Positions 55,720 to 64,000 of a DNA stretch of 64,000 bases are shown here, one piece after another. A model generated the notes under the pieces. It worked only from the letters and a program-made list of their open reading frames with translations. It was not told the origin of the DNA and ran no database searches. The first letter of the stretch is position 1. Each line of letters starts with the position of its first letter. The position numbers and the translations under genes were made by a program. Source of the stretch: Pseudomonadota bacterium (GTDB lineage Bacteria; Pseudomonadota; Gammaproteobacteria; UBA1113); the NCBI GenBank assembly GCA_021782495.1, contig JAJXUV010000007.1, forward strand, positions 45,648-109,647, written 5' to 3'.

Positions 55720-56253
55720 ATGACAAAAAAATTCACTGTATCGGACGAAGACAAGCGCTTGTTTGCCGAAGCCATCAAAGGCATCAAACCCTTGCAATCT
55801 AAAAAACCCATTTCAAAAAATGTTGCCACGACAAAAGACACACAAAGCTTAGCGTATAGACGCTATCGAGCCGATCAAATAGCGGCTTCTACAGAACCAC
55901 TTGGCACAGTTCAGGCTGAAACAGCTTTATCATTTTGTAGAACGACGGTTTCTCTTAAAAAATGGCAGTCTTTAACACAAGGCTTATTGAAGCCTCGTTT
56001 GAGTTTAGATTTACACGGTTTGAATGAAGATGAAGCCATTGTGCGATTAAATGATTTTATTTATGCAGCCCACCAGAAAAAAATCTCGGTGGTGTTGATT
56101 GTTCATGGCAAAGGTCAGCGCAACACGGCCACTGTGCCCATTTTAAAAAATGCCGTCAATGTACAATTGCGAGCTTTAGAAAATGTTTTGGCTTTTTGTT
56201 CCGCGCGTCCTGAAGACGGTGGCAATGGCGCGGTGTATGTTTTATTGAAATAA
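55720..56253 (+). CDS. Smr-domain protein (SmrA/YdaL type)
   Basis: This 177-residue protein has an Smr domain in its C-terminal half: LSLDLHGLNEDEAIVRLNDFI, VVLIVHGKGQRNT and CSARPEDGGNGAVYVLL, which are the LDLHG, HGKG and GGxGA motifs. Smr domains are nucleases or nicking enzymes; SmrB in E. coli cleaves mRNA at collided ribosomes, but this protein is nearer the SmrA layout. The start is MTKKFTVSDEDKRLF; the longer upstream frame is repeat-derived. Confidence 0.85.
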   Translation: MTKKFTVSDEDKRLFAEAIKGIKPLQSKKPISKNVATTKDTQSLAYRRYRADQIAASTEPLGTVQAETALSFCRTTVSLKKWQSLTQGLLKPRLSLDLHGLNEDEAIVRLNDFIYAAHQKKISVVLIVHGKGQRNTATVPILKNAVNVQLRALENVLAFCSARPEDGGNGAVYVLLK

Positions 56254-56343
56254 TATTCTCCATATAGGTAAATGCATGAAAAAAATTCATATTTTTTGAA
56301 AGGCGGTCGGTGTTTCAAAATATAATAAATGAGTTAAAAAATA

Positions 56344-56376
56344 TTTAACATTTCTTCAATATTTTTAAATTATAAT
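56344..56376 (+). promoter_or_regulatory. PmrA-like tandem operator and promoter upstream of the fic pseudogene
   Basis: TTTAACATT (56344-56352), TC, TTCAATATT (56355-56363), seven bases, then TATAAT (56371-56376). Each half matches 7 of 9 positions of cTTAATatT. Geometry is identical to the sites at 2940 and 34095. The ATG of the broken gene is 49 bases after the -10. Confidence 0.55.
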
Positions 56377-56424
56377 AAAAATCATTTGATATAGCTAAAA
56401 ACGTATAGAGTGAAGAGATAAGTT

Positions 56425-56918
56425 ATGGCTGCAAATTTAGAAATTCATCCAAATGTGGCAGAGCATTTTCATGATTATTCTTTAGAAAGATTATAGTATT
56501 TGTTATTTGATTATAACGGCAGATTTTTGGGTCCTGCAGGTTTTGACAAACCTTGCTCTGATGTTCTACATTCGAAGAAACTATTGAACGATTTCTGGAA
56601 GAACTAAAGAAGAGTCATGTATCGGACAAGGAATTTTATGATAAAATAACCGAAGGTAAAGATGTGGTGGTTATCAGGTTTATTTGCACTAGGCCTGAAA
56701 TTTTGAAAAGGCTAGAAAACACCATAGCTGCTTTCAATACGCAGATTACAACTCCGGGAATATCAGAAGATGCGAAAATAAGGGCTATAGCGGTTTGTGT
56801 TCAAGACATCTTGCTAACACATCCATTCTCTGACGGCAATGGTAGAACTGTGTCATTATTGTTGAACAAATTGTTATTGCAACACAATCTTTCTCCTACT
56901 ATTTTAACCGTATTGTAA
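56425..56918 (+). pseudogene. fic pseudogene (nonsense and frameshift)
   Basis: An ATG at 56425 opens MAANLEIHPNVAEHFHDY but meets TAG after 23 codons. The same frame continues YLLFDYNGRFLGPAGFDKPCSD, and near 56570 the coding sense moves to another frame (FEETIERFLEELKKSHVSDKEFYDKI). This runs to the Fic catalytic motif LTHPFSDGNGRTVSLLLNKLLL and a stop at 56916-56918. Fic proteins transfer AMP or other groups to target proteins. The motif itself is intact (HPFxDGNGR without the final Arg), but the gene as a whole is broken twice. Its promoter looks intact. Its 3' end overlaps the minus-strand gene 56801-57574 by 118 bases. Confidence 0.75.
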
Positions 56919-57574
56919 AATCTATAAAAATAGGAAGATAAAAACGGTATAAAGGGATTCGTTGTACCATCCCAGGGTGTAAAGCGAGTCATATCGTCAA
57001 AGTAGCACAACTTAAGTGGACTTAATGTTGTTCTCTTGCCTTTAAACATATCGCGTAATGATGTTAATTCCGTATCAATTTTATCATAGTCTTCATCAGT
57101 TAAATTTTTATTGTATTGATAAGCTAAAGTGATGTGAAAAGATATCGGCACGCCGCTGCTACAATTATGTTGTTCTGCAAGTTTTTGTATCTTACTCTTT
57201 TGTTCTGAGGAAAGCTCAACGTGTAGCACAATAAGATTCAGTTCACTTAAGAAATCAAATTTAATCTGGGGAGAGATTGGCTGGACTGATAGTGCATTAT
57301 ATAGCGCACTGTAGGATAGTATTTTTTTGTCGATAAATGCAATCCAATCTTCATTTTCAGGTAAATCATCTATTGTGTCTAATGAGATCCCTGTCATATG
57401 ATAGCTTCTAGGAGGGAGTAGGGCATAATACTGACAGATGGTGGGAGATTTTTTGAGTTGATCGTAAACCTCGCGCCAAAATTGAAGATCAGACTCTTGT
57501 ATGGCCGATATTACCGTCGTACCAGGCAAGGGGCAGAATTGTCCTTTTTCGTTGACTCGAGGGTGTGCAGACAT
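56801..57574 (-). CDS. 2H phosphoesterase-like protein (DUF1868 type)
   Basis: This 257-residue protein has two HxT motifs, H59-M-T61 (PPRSYHMTGISL) and H147-I-T149 (VPISFHITLAY), about 88 residues apart as in 2H phosphoesterases such as LigT and the cyclic phosphodiesterases. The segment order (VNEKGQFCPLPGTTVISAI ... FWREVYDQLKKSPT) recalls DUF1868 proteins. GGGAG is upstream and TATACT serves as a possible -10. The last 40 codons lie antisense to the Fic core of the pseudogene and have odd Asn-rich sequence (CCNNNLFNNNDTV), suggesting the original stop was lost and the frame ran on. Confidence 0.7.
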   Translation of the reverse strand: MSAHPRVNEKGQFCPLPGTTVISAIQESDLQFWREVYDQLKKSPTICQYYALLPPRSYHMTGISLDTIDDLPENEDWIAFIDKKILSYSALYNALSVQPISPQIKFDFLSELNLIVLHVELSSEQKSKIQKLAEQHNCSSGVPISFHITLAYQYNKNLTDEDYDKIDTELTSLRDMFKGKRTTLSPLKLCYFDDMTRFTPWDGTTNPFIPFLSSYFYRFYNTVKIVGERLCCNNNLFNNNDTVLPLPSENGCVSKMS

Positions 57575-57726
57575 AGAATTATCTCCCTTAAAGTTAATAT
57601 AGCAATTTGATTTTACACAGTATACTCTATATTTTATAGCCTAAATGCTACGGAGGAGGCTGCGTACATTGTTAATAAATAATGCAGAAATATCTTTAAG
57701 TCTTTGATTTTGAGAAGAAAACCTTA

Positions 57727-58665
57727 TTATTTCTTCACATAAATCTTAGCAGTTTTATTGGTCCGAGTTTTGAAACGCCGATGCTGCCAGAGGTATTGTT
57801 CGGGGTGCGCTCGAATGGCGGCTTCTAGGATTTGATTGATGCGCGTAGCATTTTCAACTTCATCTTCAGAGGGATAATTTTCCAAAGCAGGTTGAATGTC
57901 AATATGATAGCGGTATTCTTTATCTCGATAATAAGTAATGGGAAAAACCTTTAAATTAAAACGGCGCGCCATTTTCGCCGGCATCGTGATCGTCGCAGTG
58001 GGAATATTAAAAAAAGGCGCGAATACACTCACTTTACGGCCGTAATCTTGATCGGGTGCATACCACATCGGCACGCCTTGTTGGACAACGCGAATGAGGC
58101 CACGCAAATCTTCACGTTCCAATATTTTATAAGCATAACGCGCGCGGCTTTTTGCCATAAAATAATCGAACAAGGGATTTAAATGCGACCTGTAAAATAA
58201 GGCAAAAGACAAGTGTTTTGACAATAAACGGCCAATGATTTCTAAGGTGGTAAAATGAAAACCCAAACACAAAGCGCCTGAAGCATCGCCGTTTTCAGAC
58301 AACCGATGCAAATTTTCTAGACCTTCTACGTTTAGTGTCAAAGCGCTTAATTTTTTGTCGGATCCCAGCCAAGCCAATAAAGTTTCTATCAAACTGATGC
58401 CCATCGATTGAAAACAATCGCGCACCAATTGTGCTTGTTGTTCTGGCGTGTATTCGGGAAAACACAGCCGAATGTTGGTCGCGCAAACGCGGCGTCTATA
58501 AGGCGCGACATGAATGCTGAAAGCGCCTAAAGCGGCACCCAAGCGATACAGCCAGGAAACAGGCAGTTTCACCATGAGCCAAGCCAAGGCAAAACCCAAC
58601 CACAATCCCCAATAACGGGGAGCGAGCCAACTGAATTGAAAAGGGGGTAAATTGTCTTTATCCAT
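57727..58665 (-). CDS. lpxL: Lipid A late acyltransferase (LpxL/HtrB family)
   Basis: This 312-residue inner-membrane acyltransferase adds a secondary acyl chain to Kdo2-lipid IVA. An N-terminal membrane segment (LWLGFALAWLMVKLPVSWL) is followed by the HX4E motif in GFHFTTLEI, then MWYAPDQDYGRKVSVFAPFF and PEQYLWQHRRFKTR, all typical of the family. Whether it is LpxL or LpxM cannot be fixed by eye. It is divergent from comEC, with msbA and lpxK beyond, so lipid A assembly genes cluster here. Confidence 0.9.
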   Translation of the reverse strand: MDKDNLPPFQFSWLAPRYWGLWLGFALAWLMVKLPVSWLYRLGAALGAFSIHVAPYRRRVCATNIRLCFPEYTPEQQAQLVRDCFQSMGISLIETLLAWLGSDKKLSALTLNVEGLENLHRLSENGDASGALCLGFHFTTLEIIGRLLSKHLSFALFYRSHLNPLFDYFMAKSRARYAYKILEREDLRGLIRVVQQGVPMWYAPDQDYGRKVSVFAPFFNIPTATITMPAKMARRFNLKVFPITYYRDKEYRYHIDIQPALENYPSEDEVENATRINQILEAAIRAHPEQYLWQHRRFKTRTNKTAKIYVKK

Positions 58666-58728
58666 TTTACCCCTCTAGCCAAATAGTCCCTAGTAGGATA
58701 GAATAATCTTTTAACTTATTTTTAAAAT

Positions 58729-61059
58729 ATGCTTTCAATACTATTTTCTGCCTTAGTGGGTTTCGTCAATGTGGCCTTATTTTATTGGTTATCGCCCAAG
58801 GTAGCAATATTTTCCTTTTTTGTGGAAATAGTGGTCTTATTTTGCCTCAGTGCCCAAGCAAAACAGTGGCTTTGGGCGGTGATGGTCTATGGTCTCGCCA
58901 GTGTGTGGGCTTGGGTGCATTTTATAGACGCTATGCAACATCAAATTCCCCTGGATTGGCAAAATAAACTAGTTCGTTTAAACGCGCGTATTGTGTCAAT
59001 GGTGTCGGAAGATTCAGTCAAGCAACATTTCAGCGTAGAAGCCAGTCAAATTTGCTTAGAGAAAACTTGTTTAAAAGAGCGGGCTAGAATCGATCTCAAC
59101 GTGTATCTGAGTCCTGATCATCCCATCATTCATTTTCAGCCGGGCCAATCTTGGATTTTTTACGCGCGTTTGAAACGTCTGCATCGATTGGCCAATCCCG
59201 GTATTTTGAAACCTATAGAATGGAGTCAAGGGAGGTATGCTGTGGGAACGGTGTTGGCGCGCCCTGCTGCGCGTAGGGTATCAGATACATCAAAATTCGA
59301 CATCCATGCTGTACGCCAAGGTTTGGCCGCTAAATTAATCAACTCTAATCTTAGTCCAAATAGTTTGGCGATTGTCTTGGCTTTAACTTTAGGCGATCGC
59401 AGCCATTTGTCCACGGATTTATGGTCTTTGTTTCAAAGAACAGGTGTTTTGCATTTGATGGCGATTTCGGGTTTGCACGTCGGTTTATTGGTAACCTTTG
59501 TGTATGGCTTGGTGTATTTTCTACTCTGGCCTTTTCCACGCTGTTTTCAATATATTCCACGACAAAAAATAGCTTTGTGGATTGCCGTATGTCTGGCTTG
59601 GTCTTATGGCGCTTTGGCAGGATTTGCAGTGTCGACGGTGCGAGCTTGTATCATGATGAGTTTGTATGCGGTAGCAAATAGTGTTTCGCGATCGATTTCT
59701 TGGTTATCAGTTTTGTTGTGGTCTTCGGTGATCATTTTAAGTGTGTCACCTTTACAAAGTTTAAACATGAGTTTTTGGCTGTCTTTTATAGCGGTTTCTT
59801 GGATTGCTTTTTTAAGTTGGGTGTGGCCACAAAAGAAAAAATTTTTTCACAATCACATCGGAATGCCGCTTGTTTTAAGTCTGTGTTTATTGCCGATTTC
59901 ACTTTTATTTTTTAGTCGATCGCCGCTCAATGCTGCTTTCAGTAATTTAATTGCCATTCCTTGGGTGAGTTTCATCATTTTGCCTGCTGCATTGATCACT
60001 TTGTTTTTCCCTGCTTTCGGCGGAATAGTGCAATGGAACATCGGTTATTTTTTGGCATTTTTAACTAAAATGGTGCAGATTTTCCCCTATCAATGGTGGT
60101 ATGGAGGAAGCCTCTTAGGCCTTGCTTTGATGATGGGCGGCGTTGTTCTTTTATTGTTGCCGCGTGCGTGGCATTTAAGAAGCATAGCAGTATTGTGGTT
60201 TGTGTTGACTTGGACGAATTCGCGCGATCTTCCATCGAATACAGCATTAAAAGTAACGGTTTTAGATGTCGGTCAAGGGTTGTCAGTGGTTTTAGAAACG
60301 CGACACCATCTTGTGTTGTACGACACGGGACCTTCTTATTATGGGGGAGGGGACGCAGCGAGCAGTAGCCTCATTCCTTTTTTGAAGCGACAAGGCTGGG
60401 AACAAATCGATGCACTGGTATTAAGCCATCAAGACAACGATCACAGTGGCGGTTTGCCAAGCGTATTCCAAGAATTGTCTATCGCTACTTTAATCAGCAG
60501 TTCTTCGCAGTCTTTTTTTGTCAAAACACTTTATGATAAACCACCGCATTTTTTAGCTTTGAATGCTTGCGAAGCAGGGCAAGCTTGGCGATGGGATGGC
60601 GTGGATTTCCGCTTTTTAAGTCCGCCTCCCGGAGCGGTCGATAAAAAGGGAAATAACCTGTCTTGTGTTTTGTCCGTGAAAATAGGGAAGCATGGCCTTT
60701 TATTGCCGGGGGATATTGAAGGGCGGGTCGAGCAAAGCTTGTTGGCATCGCAAAGGCCTTATTTGAAAAGCGATATCTTAATTGCACCGCATCATGGCAG
60801 TAAGACCTCTTCGAGCCTTGACTTTATACGGGCGATTCAGCCAAAAATCGTTATTTTTTCAACGGGATATCTGAATCGTTACCATTTTCCGGCGAAAAAT
60901 GTACAAAAACAGTATCAGAGCGAAGGGGTTTTGACGTATAATACAGCAATTGATGGGGCTATCCAGTTTAGTTTTGATCCAAGAGGTCAAATGAGTCCCA
61001 TAAAAACAGTACGGGTAGGGACTGTTGACAGTTCGCTAGGCCGCGAGGGAATGCCTTAA
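58729..61059 (+). CDS. comEC: DNA uptake channel ComEC/Rec2
   Basis: This 776-residue inner-membrane protein takes up single-stranded DNA in natural competence. N-terminal membrane segments are followed by an OB-like domain, the competence domain (LHLMAISGLHVGLLVTF; RQKIALWIAVCLAWSYGALAGFAVSTVRACIMM) and a metallo-beta-lactamase domain (LDVGQGLSVVL; VLSHQDNDHSGG with HxxxDH; LLPGDIEGRVE; APHHGSKTSSS). The last 13-14 codons (VDSSLGREGMP end) fall within the family E repeat, so the tail was probably replaced by the element. Together with pilZ (type IV pili) and radA it suggests transformability. Confidence 0.94.
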   Translation: MLSILFSALVGFVNVALFYWLSPKVAIFSFFVEIVVLFCLSAQAKQWLWAVMVYGLASVWAWVHFIDAMQHQIPLDWQNKLVRLNARIVSMVSEDSVKQHFSVEASQICLEKTCLKERARIDLNVYLSPDHPIIHFQPGQSWIFYARLKRLHRLANPGILKPIEWSQGRYAVGTVLARPAARRVSDTSKFDIHAVRQGLAAKLINSNLSPNSLAIVLALTLGDRSHLSTDLWSLFQRTGVLHLMAISGLHVGLLVTFVYGLVYFLLWPFPRCFQYIPRQKIALWIAVCLAWSYGALAGFAVSTVRACIMMSLYAVANSVSRSISWLSVLLWSSVIILSVSPLQSLNMSFWLSFIAVSWIAFLSWVWPQKKKFFHNHIGMPLVLSLCLLPISLLFFSRSPLNAAFSNLIAIPWVSFIILPAALITLFFPAFGGIVQWNIGYFLAFLTKMVQIFPYQWWYGGSLLGLALMMGGVVLLLLPRAWHLRSIAVLWFVLTWTNSRDLPSNTALKVTVLDVGQGLSVVLETRHHLVLYDTGPSYYGGGDAASSSLIPFLKRQGWEQIDALVLSHQDNDHSGGLPSVFQELSIATLISSSSQSFFVKTLYDKPPHFLALNACEAGQAWRWDGVDFRFLSPPPGAVDKKGNNLSCVLSVKIGKHGLLLPGDIEGRVEQSLLASQRPYLKSDILIAPHHGSKTSSSLDFIRAIQPKIVIFSTGYLNRYHFPAKNVQKQYQSEGVLTYNTAIDGAIQFSFDPRGQMSPIKTVRVGTVDSSLGREGMP

Positions 61060-61161
61060 TTTTTGAGCATCGGAGCGGAGTTTATTTAGACATAAATGAG
61101 CACCGGAGCGCAAAAAATCAAGGGATTACATCTGGCATAGTAGAACTGTCAACAGCCCCTA
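61016..61161. repeat. Family E inverted repeat, copy 2, overlapping the comEC end
   Basis: TAGGGACTGTTGACAGTTC pairs with GAACTGTCAACAGCCCCTA at the other end. The inner arms pair more loosely. The core CGGAGTTTATTTAGACATAA then ATGAGCA is shared with copy 1 (one base different). The element contains the comEC stop (61057-61059) and ends 1-2 bases before the msbA ribosome site AAGGA. Confidence 0.85.
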
Positions 61162-61170
61162 AGGAACAAG

Positions 61171-62970
61171 ATGAGAACAATACACAAACCAACTCTAAGA
61201 CCTAAGCCAACTGGCGACAGTATGGCTTTATTTAAACGTCTAACGGCGTATTCCAAACAATATTGGCCATGGTTTATTGTAGCTATTGCCGCGAATATGG
61301 GGTATTCGGCGATCGACGCGGTTTTTACTTACTTGATGAAACCTTTGTTAGACAAAGGCTTTGTGAAACCCGATCCTACTTTTTTAAAATGGGTTCCGCT
61401 GTTGATCATTGTCTTATTTGCGCTGCGATCAGTGATGAATTTAGTGGCCGACTATACTATGTCAAAGATTGCGCGCAACGTTGTTCTCACTTTCAGACAA
61501 CAAATCTTTGATAAATTACTGCATTTGCCTTGCTGGTATTACGATCGAGAATCTTCAGGACAATTATTGTCACTCATTGTTTACAATGCCGCCCAAGTTT
61601 CTTCTGCTTGCGCTAATGCTTTGACGCAATTTGTGCAATCTGGATTTTTGGCTTTGGGATTGTTGGTGGTGATGTTTAGTTTAAGTTGGCAGTTGAGTTT
61701 GCTATTGTTGATCACGGGTCCCGTTGTGGCGATTACCGTGAAATTAACGAGCAAGCGCTTAAGGGCTTTGAGTCGTAAAAATCAAGATTCGATGGCGAAC
61801 ATTGCACACGTTGCGGAAGAAGCCATTGAAGGCTATAAAGTCGTGCGTATTTTTGGCGGCGAAGAGTATGAACGGAAAAAATTCTACAAAGCCACTAAAT
61901 CTAGTATGGATCAGGAATTAAAAATTATCGTTGCCAAATCTGCAGGAACTTCGGTCGTGCAAATGATGGGGGTTTTTGTGTTGGCCGTCCTCATTTATTT
62001 TGCGACCGCTAAATTGGGTGTCGAACACCAACTCACGGCCGGTGGATTTGCGGCGATGATCGGCGCGATGTTGGCTTTGTTAAAACCCGTTAAAGATCTC
62101 ACGACTTTAAATGCGTTGATCCAAAGAGGTTTGGCCGGTGCGGAAACTATTTTTAATATGCTCGACAAACCCAATGAACGCGATGAAGGTCAGTATGAAA
62201 GTGCGCGCGTACAAGGCAGGATAGTTTTCGAAGAGGTTTCTTTTGCCTATACTGAAGCAGTGGGACCGGTATTGAAGAATATCAGTTTCGAAATCCAACC
62301 GGGTCAAGTGGTGGCTTTGGTTGGGCGTTCTGGCGGAGGTAAATCGACTATTGCGAGTTTGTTAACTCGTTTTTACGACATAGAACAGGGGCAAATCAAA
62401 ATAGATGGTATCAATATTTTTGAATACACCTTAAAAAATTTAAGGCAGCAATTCGCTTTAGTTTCTCAACATATTTCTCTTTTTAACGACAGTATTGCGA
62501 ACAACATTGCTTATGGTTGTTTGGAGAGAGATGTCAGTGAAGAAGAAATTCGCGCTGCCGCGATCGCCGCCCACGCGATGGAATTCATAGAACCTTTGCC
62601 CGAAGGATTTAATACCTTGATTGGCGAGAATGGCGTTTTGTTATCGGGTGGGCAGCGGCAACGCATCGCCATTGCACGCGCCATTTTAAAAGACGCGCCG
62701 ATTTTAATTTTAGACGAAGCGACTTCTGCTTTAGATTCTGAATCGGAACGGTGCATCCAAAGTGCTTTAGAAGCGGTTATGAAAAATCGAACCACCTTAG
62801 TGATCGCCCATCGATTGTCCACCATCGAGTCGGCGGATCACATTGTTGTGATAGATGGTGGTCAAATCATCGAACAAGGCCCACACCGCGAATTGTTGGT
62901 GCAGCAGGGTTATTATGCGAAACTCTATGAGATGCAGTTTCAGTCGTCTGCACCTTTAGAGGCTGTATGA
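61171..62970 (+). CDS. msbA: Lipid A flippase MsbA
   Basis: This 599-residue ABC half-transporter flips core-lipid A across the inner membrane. Six membrane segments (FTYLMKPLLDKGFVKPD lies after TM1) are followed by the ATPase: Walker A GRSGGGKSTI, signature LSGGQRQRIAIARA, Walker B ILILDEATSALD and switch His VIAHRLST. AAGGA 6 bases before the ATG supports this start; MALFKRL 17 codons on is an alternative. Its stop overlaps the lpxK ATG (ATGA). Confidence 0.96.
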   Translation: MRTIHKPTLRPKPTGDSMALFKRLTAYSKQYWPWFIVAIAANMGYSAIDAVFTYLMKPLLDKGFVKPDPTFLKWVPLLIIVLFALRSVMNLVADYTMSKIARNVVLTFRQQIFDKLLHLPCWYYDRESSGQLLSLIVYNAAQVSSACANALTQFVQSGFLALGLLVVMFSLSWQLSLLLLITGPVVAITVKLTSKRLRALSRKNQDSMANIAHVAEEAIEGYKVVRIFGGEEYERKKFYKATKSSMDQELKIIVAKSAGTSVVQMMGVFVLAVLIYFATAKLGVEHQLTAGGFAAMIGAMLALLKPVKDLTTLNALIQRGLAGAETIFNMLDKPNERDEGQYESARVQGRIVFEEVSFAYTEAVGPVLKNISFEIQPGQVVALVGRSGGGKSTIASLLTRFYDIEQGQIKIDGINIFEYTLKNLRQQFALVSQHISLFNDSIANNIAYGCLERDVSEEEIRAAAIAAHAMEFIEPLPEGFNTLIGENGVLLSGGQRQRIAIARAILKDAPILILDEATSALDSESERCIQSALEAVMKNRTTLVIAHRLSTIESADHIVVIDGGQIIEQGPHRELLVQQGYYAKLYEMQFQSSAPLEAV

Positions 62971-63968
62971 AGTTTTGGTACCGTAAAAATCTCCTCAGTC
63001 TTGTGCTATGGCCTCTGTCTTTAATCTGGCAATCGACAATGACACTTCGCCACACGCTCTACCGATTAAACATTTTAACAACCACTTCATTTCCGGTGCC
63101 GATTGTAGTAGTAGGAAATCTCAGCGTCGGTGGCAATGGGAAAACGCCCCTCATCCTCGCTTTAACCGAATGTTTATTGGATTTGGGCTTCAAACCCGGC
63201 ATCGTCAGTCGAGGCTATGGTGGCCAATTCAAAACAGGCGTCTTATTGGTCAATCCTGATAGCGATGCACACTTAGTAGGCGATGAAGCGCTGTTGTTGG
63301 CGCGACGATTAGCTTGTCCTGTCGCCATAGGTGCCAAACGTGTCGAAGCCGTTGAAATGCTCTTGGCAGACCACGATTGCAATATTATTTTAAGCGATGA
63401 TGGTCTACAACATTTGGCCATGGGACGCAATATGGAAATCATCGTGGTGAATGGTGTGCGCGGCTTTGGCAATGGATTTTGCCTGCCAGCAGGACCCTTG
63501 CGAGAAAGCCTATCCCGCTTAAAGACAACGCCGTGGGTCGTTTATAACAGTGAGAGCGATATTCACGAGCAAAGATTTTTTTTAGAACCGCAGTGCTTTC
63601 GTTCTGTATTTAATCCTCAAGTCACCAAACCTTTGAATGCTTTTGTTCAAAAGGACGTGACGATAGTCAGCGCTATTGGTTATCCACAGGGGTTTTTAGA
63701 TACCCTGCAAGCTTTGGGCATTCAAGGAGCCTCGCACTTTTTCAGAGATCACCATGCCTATACCTGGCAAGATTTAGCGCCTTATGAACACAAAACGGTC
63801 TTGATGACCGAAAAAGACGCCGTCAAATGCACGCATTTCCCCCTGAAAGACGCTTGGTATTTGGAAGTCAAAACCGTGTTGAGCGAAGTCTTAATCAGTC
63901 GATTGAAAGAAGCTTTTGTGGAATTAAAAGCAGATTGCAACCGAGCCGCGACCGTGAGGGAGCGGTGA
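62967..63968 (+). CDS. lpxK: Tetraacyldisaccharide 4'-kinase LpxK, with a repeat-derived C-terminus
   Basis: This 333-residue lipid A kinase has an N-terminal membrane helix (LLSLVLWPLSLIW), a P-loop VVVGNLSVGGNGKTPL and the conserved SRGYGGQF, VGDEALLLARRL, ILSDDGLQH and LMTEKDAVKC segments. It is coupled to msbA by ATGA overlap. The final nine codons (NRAATVRER) and the TGA lie inside a family A palindrome, so the natural end has been replaced by the element; the catalytic part is complete and function is probably kept. Confidence 0.95.
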   Translation: MKFWYRKNLLSLVLWPLSLIWQSTMTLRHTLYRLNILTTTSFPVPIVVVGNLSVGGNGKTPLILALTECLLDLGFKPGIVSRGYGGQFKTGVLLVNPDSDAHLVGDEALLLARRLACPVAIGAKRVEAVEMLLADHDCNIILSDDGLQHLAMGRNMEIIVVNGVRGFGNGFCLPAGPLRESLSRLKTTPWVVYNSESDIHEQRFFLEPQCFRSVFNPQVTKPLNAFVQKDVTIVSAIGYPQGFLDTLQALGIQGASHFFRDHHAYTWQDLAPYEHKTVLMTEKDAVKCTHFPLKDAWYLEVKTVLSEVLISRLKEAFVELKADCNRAATVRER

Positions 63969-64000
63969 AATGACAACCGCTCCCTCACGGTCGCGGCTCG
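63938..64000. repeat. Family A repeat, last copy, overlapping the lpxK end
   Basis: AACCGAGCCGCGACCGTGAG, then GGAGCGGTGAAATGACAACC and GCTCCCTCACGGTCGCGGCT then CG. The palindrome reaches the window edge and probably continues by a few bases. It contains the lpxK stop at 63966-63968. Confidence 0.92.

Overview
The window carries about 50 protein genes (one clearly a pseudogene), four tRNAs and more than twenty dispersed palindromic repeats. The housekeeping content is gammaproteobacterial: PNPase, RNR class I, IleS-LspA-FkpB, GlyQ/GlyS, a Gly-Cys-Leu tRNA operon as in E. coli, and ComEC-MsbA-LpxK. Several traits point to the Legionellales (Legionella/Coxiella relatives) and a host-associated life. 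They are an ankyrin protein with the architecture of the Legionella core effector AnkH, a decayed Fic gene, a large protein with a Rho-GEF-like segment, and tandem sequences resembling the PmrA operator that drives Dot/Icm effectors. No secretion-system gene is present, so delivery to a host is inference, and genus-level placement is not possible from this window alone.

Layout. 0-6.4 kb: pnp, holB, two unknown genes, then pilZ and tatD; the unknown genes split the usual holB-pilZ-tatD order. 6.5-12.8 kb (minus strand): nrdA-nrdB under an apparent NrdR box and DnaA box, and rpsT followed closely by the ankH-like gene. 12.8-18.2 kb: a mini-lipoprotein, two methyltransferases, a pteridine reductase, an alpha/beta hydrolase, zapE and an unknown gene coupled to ileS. 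18.2-24.5 kb: ileS-lspA-fkpB, then a 746-residue effector-like protein. 24.4-35.8 kb: suhB, phhA, cca, rsgA, a phosphopantetheinyl transferase, prlC, recD2, two effector-like genes and tRNA-Phe. 36-45 kb: dksA-desaturase-glyQ-glyS operon, gyrB, dapB, a DMT exporter. 45-54.5 kb: rpmE, an MFS permease, two tandem paralogues of an effector-like family, folK-pcnB, a UPF0158 protein, radA and an SDR. 54.5-64 kb: tRNA operon, a secreted protein, an Smr protein, a fic pseudogene, a 2H phosphoesterase, lpxL, comEC-msbA-lpxK.

Three observations stand out. First, three unrelated promoters (upstream of the genes at 3015 and 56425, and of the minus-strand gene starting at 34053) share a PmrA-like tandem 9-mer at the same distance from a -10 box. 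Second, four effector-like proteins with different N-termini share a C-terminal F-[IV]-x3-P motif followed by a hydrophobic membrane-hairpin module. Third, dispersed palindromes of at least five families fill the intergenic spaces, nest in one another and supply the last codons of lpxK and probably comEC.

Working together, the genes cover RNA turnover and translation, deoxynucleotide supply, lipid A assembly and export, folate/pterin supply (folM, folK) with a pterin-dependent phenylalanine hydroxylase, and DNA uptake and repair. The accessory genes are visibly AT-richer than the housekeeping genes and sit at the edges of conserved operons or behind RNA genes.
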